Source: Taenia hydatigena (taxonomy: Eukaryota; Platyhelminthes; Cestoda; Cyclophyllidea; Taeniidae). Taken from it: a stretch of 64,000 bases of DNA. The stretch covers positions 7,086,156 to 7,150,155 of the forward strand of contig JADWOT020000008.1 of NCBI GenBank assembly GCA_036345935.2, read 5' to 3'. Positions 14,601-25,800 of this stretch are shown here, piece after piece (within the stretch, counting starts at the first letter, position 1; each line of letters opens with the position of its first letter). The position numbers and the translations under genes were made by a program. Below the pieces are notes generated by a model, which had not been told where the DNA came from, did no database searches, and saw nothing but the letters and a program-made list of their open reading frames with translations.

Positions 14601-17600
14601 ACACCAGCAAGGGGCTGGAGGGAAGGGCACGCAGTGAGAAGGCAGTTGAGAAAGTGGGCTACGGCAGCAGAGACAAACATTGGATCGACGTCTTGAATGT
14701 ACGACTTGAACAAATGCTTGGATGAGCGGACCACTATTTCGCAAACCGCCAGTCTCTATAGGGAAAATAGCACAATTAAATGAACGCAATGCTCTTATTG
14801 AGGAGAAACTCACGCGTAGATATGCAAGAGTAGGCTTATCTTTGAGCTCCTCCACGATTCTATTTAAGTAACGAACGTTGATGCCCCTGCAAAAAATGAA
14901 GACGATTTTGCGCAAACTTGCCGTGAATCAGTTGCTTAAATGCAAAGCCGTGTAAAAAGTTTCTAGAAATAAGGGAGACTTGGTTGAACACACTTTCCAC
15001 CCAACTAATGATGAAATTGCAAAGTCGCTTATCGTGTGATCGACACCGACGCCTGAGAGTAGCTTATCACATTTGCTAAACTGCCTTCAAAGCAAGCGCG
15101 CAAGTTCATGCTCCATCCAACGAAAGAAACACATTGCAAAATAGGCCAGAGGACTCCTTCAGAGGTGTTTTAAATCACCATCGGAAAAACGCGGATACAA
15201 CTCATACAAATTTCGGTTCAGATAGACAATTCCGAATAACAAGACAGGAGTCAGGCCTTACATTTGTATGAGCTGCTGTCACACAGCAAACGCTTAAGCA
15301 GGACACTCACCTCTGGTGGAGGATTTCCACCAAAGCTCGCCCATCCTGTGGAATGACTGCGAAACCGAGACAGTCTTCGATGAATGTAGGAATCTGTTGC
15401 AGAACGAGGAACTCACAAATCTCTTGGATGAGTTCTCTATCCCTCTTGAGATTCTCCTCCTGTTAACAAATTCGAGTAGAGATACTGTAAGACCGAAGAT
15501 TCCGAGATTTATGAGCTTTGCATTGTAGGACAACATCAACAAATTCATCAAAATACATCAGGGTAGTAAACAACAATGAAAAGATAAAAGGCAATCAAGT
15601 TTCATTCCAGTAGCACAGTTGTAACTACACAGGAAAGCAGTGCTATGCCAGAGGTGGCTCTTACTAGCTGGGACGATTAGACGCGAGCGAAAAAAGACCT
15701 ACCTCTTCCTTCGCGAAAGTGACAGTAGACTTAAAGGCGTCAGAATTGAAAAGGATTTCAAATGATCCATTTTTGAATGTTTTGGCGGATTGCGCTGCTC
15801 TTTCCATGGCTTCTTTTAAATCCAAATCATCTAAATCAACAAAACAAATTTTCGCAGCGAACGTCTGACTGACATGCAATCCGAAGATCTAAGGTTAATG
15901 GGAGTCATGGGGAACAAGCATAGAAAAGGACGTTGCCGATTTCAACATGGTGCAAACCTGTGCCCTCGGTCATAGCCCTCCTGATTTTCGAGATAAGAAT
16001 GGTGTCAACGTTGTCAGGGTGCTGAGGACCGCTAAAGCCCTTCTCCTGAAGTAAAAGCTGTTGAACCGATTTGGCGGCCGAGTCCGCACTGAGTAAAAGA
16101 ACGCCATTAACATCATCATCGCTGGGGCCCTTAACCTCCTTCTCTTCTTCCGCCTTCGCTTCTTTCTTATCCGAGTCCGCCTGAGATGAGGTGCGAATCT
16201 CCTGCAATTCTTCAGCCGCCTTCCTCACAAATTCCTCCTGACGCACGCTAGACAAAATAACATATTCGTAAGGATTCGGAACGAGTGATGGGACAGCTGT
16301 GCTGCCTAGAAGTCACCTATTGTAAGAATTAAATCAGTATTGCTATTCTTGCGAACTTATTGGCTTAACAAGAAAATTGAACGTACTCGCAGAAGGAATC
16401 AACCAATTCCTGTCGAACGGAGGGGAGGAGGTGGCGATGGATATAGGGATAACCGAGCTTTCGCATAGTATCACTGAGCACAGGTCGAACTGAGGCGGGA
16501 GCACCACCGAGGTAATTGACATCAGGGGGAAAGGTGTTAAGAAGGTCGAGCAGGTAGGTTCGGTTATCGTTGCCCACAATTCCTTTGCAATCCACTGAGG
16601 ACAGAAGGGTAACCACTTTGTTTGACTTATCCAAAACCCTAGGCAATACAAGTGTGGTGTGTACGTAAAGAGCATAAATTCAGAGTAGCTGATACTAGAT
16701 TACTGCAAATTCAGCACAGGTCAAAAAATTTCACCAATACCACATAGGTGACAAGACTAGGCTTTAAAATATACATAAAATTAGTTTTTGAATAAAACGG
16801 GGCTCACTTGTGAGGACGGATTCTCAACGATTTGGCAGATTTATTAAGGATTTCAGTGTATCTTTCGTCATCGACAACTGTTTTACCAAAATCATTAGAT
16901 CCATAAACGATAAGCTGTTCCTGCTCCTTTTCAAGAATCCCTGCAGGAGGCAATGCACTTCATGTAAAAACATGTCGATTGTTGGTTAATAACGGCAAAA
17001 CACGTTTCATTTCTTCAAAGCCGGAGAGAAAGCTAGATGCCGTACCTGGAATGATCGTCTGGGCAGTAACCCGATAGCCACGATAATCAATGAGCGCAGT
17101 TCCAAGGGTGCAGAGACCACTTTGATCCAGCGTTGAGTAAGCTCTGACACCATTCAAATCACAACTCTGAAATGGAATAAATTCAAGCACCGAAGATTAT
17201 TTAGCACTACACCCTAACCTTAACAATGCGCAGAGTTTGGACAACCGGATACTAGACAAATTCTGGGTTAATCTCCTAAATGCCATTGCAAAAACAGAAT
17301 GACAGCACCGAGAAAGCTCCCTATCTTCGCAGCACAGCCTTCAAAACGGCGATTTGCTGATTTCAATCATGACATCTAAGTTTGTAAAATTTCAACATTT
17401 TCGTAAACTGATAATAAAGTCAAGTGGTAATGCTAGAAAATTCTTTCAACAGTGAAACCCCGCACATCTTGTGCAAGTACAAAATTACCGTCGCAGAATA
17501 TGCAGCCGCATTACCACCCAGATCCTTATAGTGGTCTTTGACGTCGAAACCCAGCGAGAAAAACATGTTATTCCAAATAAACATCTGTTGTTTTCGCTTT

Positions 17601-19028
17601 TCCCCCGGATTGATCGCTACAATTTCCCCGTTGATGACATTGACGGCAGCTCGAGTGCTGGCTGCAACAAAGTCGCAGTTTGACTTGAAAACAGCACGAT
17701 CGCGCATCAGTTGCTCGTTAATATCGTTCTGGGGTAATTCGCGAGTCGCCTGCAGTTCATCATTCCAGTCACGAGTTTGACCTGGTAAGTTTTCCTCCCA
17801 AGCCATTCTTGACGTTAACGCTGGAAAAGCGTTAAATGTTCACACAATTGCCTTCGCATAGTTATTGAACTCGCAATCAAAACTTCAAACTCACATTCTT
17901 CCTTTCTCACAGAATCCAGCGTATGTTGCCAGTTGGGGCTTAGCCATGAGTAAACCTGATATGGTGTAGGAAACCGTTCGAATGGATGCCTATTCGCTTT
18001 CCGCTTAAGCAATGTGTCGTAAGACTTTTTAAAAGCGGGGCTCAATTGCTTAAGGAGATCAACAAGCGAATGCACTACGCAGGCATTTTGCACGGGAGCA
18101 GGATTAAAAACGTCATCTGTCGTCCTAAAAAAGTAGAAGTCCCATAAACGGAGTAATGAATTAGTGGGATTGGAATGAGACCCTGGAACCTACTGGTTGA
18201 CGTAAAAACCTCGTGGACACGCTGTAATGTGGCATCGTTTGCCTTCGAGTGTGTGCACAACAAGGTAGAGCAAATCACCAGCGAGCCGACGAGCTGAAGG
18301 TGGGGGATTCCAATTGCTATAATTCAATTGTTGGAGGCAATCAAGATCGATATCTTCCTTTGAGACAGGATGCAAAGGCGCGAGAGGGGGCTCTGAATTT
18401 GAGCCGGCAGGCATAATATACGAAGGAGGAAGAAAGCTCAAAGAGCTAGGATCGGCACGATTTGGCTTTCGCTCTGTAAACGAGTGATAAAATTAAGAAA
18501 TAACTCCGATTCTGAAATAGCTCATACCCAAAATGTCGCCCAAAGTAACCGAGCTCAAAAATGACAAGGACATCTGTTCTCTTCCAGCGTATGCATCACG
18601 CAACTTAATACTGTTCAAGACTTCAAGTACATGCTTGACGTGGTTACGCACTTCACGGGTGGTATAACGCTCTAAATGGCTGTCAGAAGTATGTATTCTG
18701 CACTACCCTCCACAACCCGGATTTCCGACCCCTCTTCAAGACCCTCAATCGACTTTAAGTCAGTAAACAAGTCAAGAGTTTGGTCATTAAAGTGCAGCGA
18801 GAAACATGTCCGATGACAGGATTCCTCACGCTCTATTAGTGCACGATGAATTTCTTGAACGATTTCCCCCGAGGATACTTGCACTTTGCATGTGTCCGAA
18901 TTGGGGAATATCACATTAACATAGTACGACACTCCGTCAATCCCATCCACCGATGCCAAATTTTCTTTTGAATCATGGTTTGGCGAATGTTCACCCATTG
19001 TGGGTTGATGTTCATTAGACAGTGTCAT
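11637..19028 (-). CDS. CLUH: Clustered mitochondria protein homolog (CLU/CLUH)
   Basis: CLUH is a cytosolic RNA-binding protein that binds mRNAs of nuclear-encoded mitochondrial proteins and controls mitochondrial distribution. Exons are 18707..19028, 18528..18671, 18194..18473, 17895..18124, 17489..17820, 17046..17166, 16808..16940, 16387..16638, 15958..16247, 15703..15830, 15311..15459, 14814..14886, 14594..14755, 13817..13883, 13659..13749, 13097..13574, 12347..12558, 11892..12272 and 11637..11787. They sum to 3996 nt, or 1331 residues (human about 1309). All 18 junctions keep phase. The CLU N-terminal domain covers about residues 30-150. The CLU core, about 320-600, carries [26 protein letters not shown] and [18 protein letters not shown] helices lie at about 1000-1240 ([23 protein letters not shown]). 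A Lys-rich linker (exon 14) and an acidic segment (exon 9) are poorly conserved. The start ATG begins the CLU_N region directly. Confidence 0.96.
18672..18706 (-). other. 35-bp CLUH intron 1
   Basis: The donor GTAGTG and acceptor TTTAG enclose 35 bases. Reading through reaches an in-frame stop, TAG, at the acceptor itself. Removing the intron joins RVVE to ERYTTREV, as expected for the family. Confidence 0.85.
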
Positions 19029-19544
19029 AATGAGGAAAAGAGAAATAAAAGGAATAGACGCCGAGTAGCAAGCAGAATCACGAAAGGCTCACGTGAAAAT
19101 GTACCGAGTCAAAAGCGTACGACTTTGTGCGTTGATACAAACACAAAATCACATCTTAAACACATAAGAGTTAAAACCCCAGTAATCTACAAGCTAACTC
19201 GATAAAGAGCTCTCAATTGTTTCAATTTGGGATGCTTCTTCTACTAAATCTGGTACATGTCTCCACAAATGGTCATTTTAATTGACACCTCCTTGAAGGA
19301 CTTAGTTCTAAAAGGACGTGCAGTTACCAACATTCACACCACATGCCATTGTCCGTTTGTTTAATAAAAGCTTGGGTACGATCCTATAAGCAATTTCGAT
19401 TTTATAGTCCCAATCTCACTTGCTTGCATAATTGCATCGTAGATCATTTCCATTCATTTGTTATCTCAACCCACTTTTTCTAGTGTTTTCTGCGGAGCTT
19501 CACGCAAAAATTCGACTCAAATAAACCTTAGTATCATTGTTAAC
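19029..19544. promoter_or_regulatory. Candidate shared promoter between divergent genes
   Basis: These 516 bases separate the CLUH ATG (minus strand) from the first proposed exon of the neighbouring unknown gene (plus strand). The CLUH side is pyrimidine-rich on the coding strand just before the ATG. No TATA box or CpG cluster stands out. The bidirectional role is inferred from spacing only. It would be longer if the plus-strand gene starts at 19980. Confidence 0.4.
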
Positions 19545-22261
19545 ATGTTGTCATGGCCACCAATAAATTCTGGGTCAACTTTGTTCCCCGTTTATTTGGG
19601 CAAGCCGGATAGATCTGCTCGCAATCTCCACAATGATGAACAGATCAGATCGCTTCTCATCTCCGAGGTAGCATAAATTAGGCACAGTTATTTTAGTTTC
19701 CTGAATTTACTTCCATTCACATAATTGAGACTTTCCAGCTTTTAACATGGAAGCGCGTAATTACAGGATTATTATTAACAACAACTAGTTTACACTACGG
19801 CTAAACGGGGAAGTGAGCTTTGTTATGGATGTGTTATGGACATTGTTTTTCATTTGCACACTTGATAAACCCATCTGATACCTAGTTTCGGTCCTTGTTG
19901 TGAGAGTTTTTAACAGCTTATGTTCTGTAAGAATCGAATTTGATACGACTGCGTGGGATCGTTTTACGCAGCTGCTTAAATGAAACCATTTGAAGTAGTA
20001 TTCTCTGGGAATCACAATGCTGAAGATCAGAGTCTACGTTCTGATCATTCTCTGTGGCATTTCACGCACTATATTGGCCTAAACGTTTTCTCTCCGGGTC
20101 CATCGCATTTATTCCTACTAAACAATTTAAGCTTTTCAGCTCCGAAATCTACATCAATCAAGGAAGACTTTAGTGATGCTGCAAAAAGAAAATGCATAGA
20201 CAATCTAATTGATGAGGCCTACGTCAAAAATGATTACAGGTAAAGACATTTTTTTTCGAAGAAACATTTTAATACATTACCATTACTGTCTGTGCACGTC
20301 ATTTCTCTTTCGCTAAATCGCACGCTAATTAAAAACCTGCAAAATTCGCTAGAATCTCGGTTCACTCTTCTCATCACACTTTTGCATTTACTCCGCCAAG
20401 CAGTATCTCTCCCCTTGATTTACGACTCTCTTCATCAGGGAATGTGTTGCATTTCATTTCATAAAGTGCTTGCCTTGCAATGTGCATCTTTTTTATCGAA
20501 ATAGCTATGTCGGTCTCGCCTAGAAGCCATTGTTAAAGGCTAATTTGTTAAAGTGTGTCGTGTTTAGCATTGCAATAACCATATCTCTGAGTGCTTTGCA
20601 ATCTCATTTCTAGTTTTTGCGTGAACTTCCCAATTGCTATCCGCAGTTTTGTTGCATCCATCATTCAATCGTCCCTTAATCGCATCTATGACAACGAAAT
20701 TGGAGTTCTTTCAGATGAGCCAAAGAGGTAAGGGGATGCGCTCCTTGCTATTACCCAGTGGCTCCTCATTACTCTCATTTTCATTTTATGCTTTATAACA
20801 ATAAGGCAGGTCGACTATTCAAAGACATCTGTCGTTCAATCGGAGTATGACGCATACAACCTGATTGACACATCACTGGAGAAGATGCTTACTCCCTCAA
20901 AACAACCAGAAGAAAATGTCTGGATTCCAAATGCAAAGCTCCAAGAAATGGCCTGTATACCTCCGAACATTGATTGGCCAACTAATGAGGAATTTACTCC
21001 TGACCTTGGTGCTGAAAAGATAAAACTCTATATAAAGGTGATTTTGGAATTAAATAGATGCACTTGTGTGGAGTACAACTAAATCAGCGAAGAGAGGCAG
21101 TTATTTAAATGCCGCATCTTTAATCCTGTCCAACAGTTTAAATTTGTGTGATGGTTTGATGTAACTCTTTTCCGCCTGACAGATTCATTCGTCCTAACTT
21201 AACTGTTTTTGTAAAGAGTTGGAATCTGACCTGTGGATGGGTGTACGCATTAAAGATGCTTCCACCAAAAGAAAAGCGATTTTGGACTGAGTATTATTAT
21301 GAGGCACGCTTCAGTATTCCAACTCGTCGCCAACCGATTCCGAAGTACACTGTCTCGGTGTACTTCACGCTGCGTCGGGCTAGATGCAAGCCAAGAGTGA
21401 GCTTCTCCTTCGTGCCTTTTTTGCTTTCTCCTAGAGCTATTCTCTCGCTATAATTTTTCTATGCCTTTTTAAACCTTGATAACCACGATTTACTATCGTG
21501 AACGTAAAATTCAGTTTGGCGCGTCCATGTTGGCTCAAGCACTCGTTATTCTGGATACGTGTGCGCTCATATGTGCACGAGAGCGACTGTCGTAGGCCTT
21601 TTTGGTTTCATACACGTCGACTTCACTGTCTCCAACATTACGATTTCATTTTGATTGTTGGCTAGTAGAGTGTAGGCTGGCTATTTCTTGTGTTTCTTGA
21701 GTCTCAATTTTAATTTTAGAAGACGCCAATCGACGTGTGCTATGCTGTTGAAACGTTAAGTCAAAAGAACAGGTATGCAAATTTTGCTGCAAGATTCTAG
21801 CATATAGTGTTTATACTTGCAACTAACGCTGAATGCACAAAGCTAAGGTAATTGGGTCAATGCAAAAGTGACGTCTTTTCAGTTAAAACTCCCAACGCTC
21901 CACTTCCACCCAACGTAATGCAAGGTTTTGAATGGGTGACATTAATACTTACCTAATATTAGAACCTAAATGTAGCAGAGCCGGATTTTAGTCCGGATAC
22001 TCTTGATAGGTGGTAAAGCAGAGTGCGCATACTTGACCCTGATTCAACTAATTCAAAGATAAATAATCATTTGCGGCTCTCTATGCGTGGCTCCGAGTAG
22101 AGCATTATGTTCTTCGTGCATTTTTACCATCTAAGAAGGAGGTGTTGTTTGTCACTAAAAGCGTCCAAATTTTCAGACCTGGAGAACATGTTTTTAACGA
22201 AGAATGGTTGAAGATGGTTCTGGGATACAAGGCCAAGCTGGGCGAAAGACTTTGCTTCTAG
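19545..22261 (+). CDS. Uncharacterised multi-exon protein
   Basis: I do not recognise this protein. Supported exons are 20140..20239, 20647..20727, 20806..21037, 21217..21396, 21720..21772 and 22177..22261 (stop TAG). All have good GT-AG borders and matching phases. The product is charged and aromatic-rich, with WTEYYYEARFSIPTRRQP and a C-terminus ending GYKAKLGERLCF. No signal peptide, membrane span, or known motif is visible. The 5' end is unresolved. A coding-like exon 19545..19667 (ATG, donor GAG|GTAGCA) ends in phase 0, but exon 20140 needs phase 1. A 10-nt microexon at 19917..19926 with consensus borders would fix this and give 287 residues. Alternatively translation starts at the ATG at 19980 and runs into 20239, giving 296 residues. 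The gene is head-to-head with CLUH. Confidence 0.65.
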
Positions 22262-22287
22262 GGGGCTAAAGGGGAGCAAAACACCTC

Positions 22288-22293
22288 AATAAA
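22288..22293 (+). terminator. Poly(A) signal AATAAA
   Basis: A canonical AATAAA lies 27 bases after the stop codon of the unknown gene, followed by TG- and T-rich sequence. It supports the 3' end and strand of that gene. Confidence 0.75.
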
Positions 22294-22866
22294 TATGTTG
22301 TTAAAACATGTCCCGCTTTTATTTGTTTATTGTGGATATTAGGATTGCAGGGTTGCTGTATTTCATTGATCAAGCACGGTGGCTTTGGTGAATAAATGTC
22401 GTGATGTTAGGCCCATTGCAGAAGCTCGACACCTCTGCATAATCGTATGATAGAAAAATAAGCCAATAAGATTGGAGGCTAATGATGAAGGTGGTGAGGA
22501 CTGGTTCGGGTCTCGATTGTAGTTCATCCCTTGCCGGTATGACAGTAAAACAAGCAATAACAAAGATCTTCAGGTCAAAATCAACTAAACTAGTATAATC
22601 TACTACCTATATTTGAGATTTAACTGTCAAATTTTGAGTGAATGTTATTTTCACAAGCCCATGGCATATTTTTAAAAGAAGCACACAAATTCCGACTCTT
22701 AAAACGTAGAGAATGAAAAAATATTTAGCGTTACTGGAGTTGCGGATAAGGAACTTTGTTTGTACTTAAACATTCCCTATTAGTCGCTGTGTTTGTATAT
22801 TTGGGTCAGTTGGCGGCTAATTGGAGGATACCGACGGCGGGTTTTCTTTACACGTCACACTTCAGT
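22294..22866 (+). other. Spacer upstream of COPG with splice acceptor next to the ATG
   Basis: This stretch separates the unknown gene from COPG on the same strand. It ends in a pyrimidine-rich tract and TTCAG, one base before the COPG ATG at 22867. That is a good 3' splice site for a 5'-UTR intron or for spliced-leader addition. No coding sequence is seen here. Confidence 0.5.
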
Positions 22867-25800
22867 ATGTTGTCGTTAAGGAAAGACAAAACTGAAGAAG
22901 ACGATGGTAACTATCGGTCTTCTTATTGCGGAGAATCCGTTGATGGGTTGGGTTGTATTTAGGTTGCTTAGGAACTTTGTTTTTGTTATAATGAGTTACA
23001 GAACGTAAATAGCTGGAGTATAGATTTACAAACAGCCACCAGGTCTCAGTATTTTAATGTCTTCTTTAACGTCCTTTTTGCTTTCTGTAAAGAACTGCTG
23101 GTGGGGCTTATAAAGGGATGGGCTTTGTAGAATGAACTTTCTCCATCTTCAGACCCGCCAATTGGCAGTTCATAACTGTATTAGCTCTGTTAAATTCATT
23201 TTAATGATGTGTACTATTTTTAGGTATCGGGTCAGCATATATGAATGTGGATAAATCATCTGTTTTGCAAGATGTATGAACAGGATTATGTAACATTTGG
23301 TATTCAGGCTCGCCTTTTCAATGCGAATCAACCGAACCCTCGAAAGTGCATTCAGATTCTTACCCGGATTTTGTGTTTACTGAACAAGGTAGTCTTGATT
23401 ATTGCTATAGATATCATACCTTAGGGTGTCAAATTCAGCAGGCAAGAAGCTACGACAACGTTTTTTGCCGTCACAAAGCTATTCCAGCTTCCAAATGTAG
23501 GTATTTTCTTTTTACCTCACCTATCGTACGATTAGCAAGGTCTACGGAAGCTAGTTTATTTGGTTATAAAGGAATTGGCACCATATGCCGATGATGTCAT
23601 TATCCTAACCAGCAGCTTGACCAAGGACATGACTGGTTCAGAAGCCTCTTTTCGTGCTCCTGCGATCAGAACTCTCTGCAAAATTACTGACGTAATTTTT
23701 TCTCTGGTTCTTATAATGTTGCTCTCGTCCCTCCACTTACCACCGGATCTTCTGTTCAACAGCCGACCATGGTCCAGGCTATCGAGCGATACTTGAAGCA
23801 AGCTGTTGTGGATAAGTCGCCAGCCATTGCGTCTGCCGTGCTCGCATCAGCCTACCACCTGATGCAGACTTGCCCTGAAGTCATACGGCGATGGAGTAAT
23901 GAGGTCCAAGGTGTTATCTCTGGTCCTAATATCATGGTTCAATACCACGCTCTCGGTTTGCTCTACCTCATGCGTCAGAATGACCGACTCGCTACTTTGA
24001 AACTCATTCAAAAGTTTTTGCAGTCACCACTGAGATCTTCGTATGCTCATTGCGTCATGGTTTGTTGACTTCACTTTGATTAATAATTCTTTTTGACTAG
24101 ATCCGTATTGTCGCACGACAACTCGAAGAGGAGGGTCTTGCGTAAGTGGTTTTAGAAAACCAACTCTTTCTCTTGATTTGGTGACTTTAATTAATCGTAA
24201 CCTGTTAGAGATAATCGCAACATGGTGGACTTTCTGGAGACCTCCCTCCGTCACAAATCCGAGATGGTTATTTACGAGGCGGCCCGAGCCATCATTGGGC
24301 TAAGTCAGCTGACAGCTAAGGAATTGGCACCAGCTGTGAACGTGCTTCAGATCTTCTGCTCCTCGCACAAATCTTCACTTCGCTACGCAGCTGTCAGAAC
24401 TCTGAACAAAATCGCCACCCGCCACCCTTCGGCCGTGGCTTTCTGCAATCACGATCTTGAGAATCTTGTTTCTGATCCGAATCGCAGTATTGCTACGTTG
24501 GCCATCACCACCCTTCTTAAAGTAAGTGCTCTTGCCTAAAATTCGGCAACTTGTACTAATCATAAATTGAGCAAGTTAGTGGATGTACCGTCCTAGCGCC
24601 TTACCGCAGTGATCATTTTTAGACTGGCAGCGAGAATAATGTGGACCGCTTGTTGAAGCATATATGCTCCTTTATGACGGACATCACGGACGAGTTCAAA
24701 GTGGTGGTTCTCGAATCGATTCGCATGCTAGCTGCCAAGTATCCGCGAAAGTACTCTGTCCTCCTCAATTTCCTTTCTGGTCTCTTGCGTGATCCTGCCG
24801 GTTATGAATTCAAAAAGGCTGTTGTGGTTGCCATGGAGTCCATAATCAAGGACAATCCTCAAGCCAAAAATCTCGGTGTGCTACTCAGTTCTTCCTTTTA
24901 CTGCAATGATTCCTGTTGGTTCAACTGTAACCCCTACTGAACTCGTGCAAGTGCATACTTTATTTGCTTAGGTCTTCTCCAGTTGTGCGAGTTCATCGAG
25001 GACTGCCAGCATGAGAAATTGACTCAGCGAGCTCTTTATCTTCTGGGTCGTGAGGGTCCGTTCTTGAATCGGCCTCGACAGTTCATTCGCTTCATCTACA
25101 ACCGCATCATTCTTGAGTCCGCCGCCGTCAAATGCACTGCTACGACCGCTTTAGCGCGTTTCGGGGCCAACTGCGAGGATCTTCTTCCTGGTATTCTCGT
25201 CCTCCTAGAACGGTAACTTATCCTCACCCCCATTGTTGGATCAAGTTTGTAGCTTTTTCGTTAATTTTTGAAGTGCTTGTCACCATTAGGCTACAATCGG
25301 GTTTTCGTCATTATTTTCGTACATTTATTCCTATCGTATTTGATGAAAGTAGTACTGATTCCGACTAAATTTTCTACTTTGAGCCGTCAGTCATCCTGTA
25401 ATGGTTTTTCGCTTACCCCGGTCATAATTCGAATTTCCTGCTCCTGCCTTCGTGATGGGTTGCATCACAAATGAGTGGTGGTACGACAAATGTTCCCCCT
25501 TTTAACGTCTTCATTTTTAATTCAAGTGCAATCTTGACTATCGTTTGTTAGTGATGAAATATCCTACCTCAGGATCGATTCTTGGAGTAGCTATTATTCA
25601 TCTATTGAAGGCGAGTGAGGCAAGGCTGGGACCTTTGATGTCTTTTCCATTTAAATGCATTAAAACGATGCTATTTCGACCAGCTATTTGTTTAGTTTCT
25701 TTAGCAACGCTCTAATTGAAAGACCGAATCGGAAGATTGGATAAAAAAGGATAGAGTTTGATAAGCATAAAGGTTGTAATTTATCTGTTTTTAAATTGTG

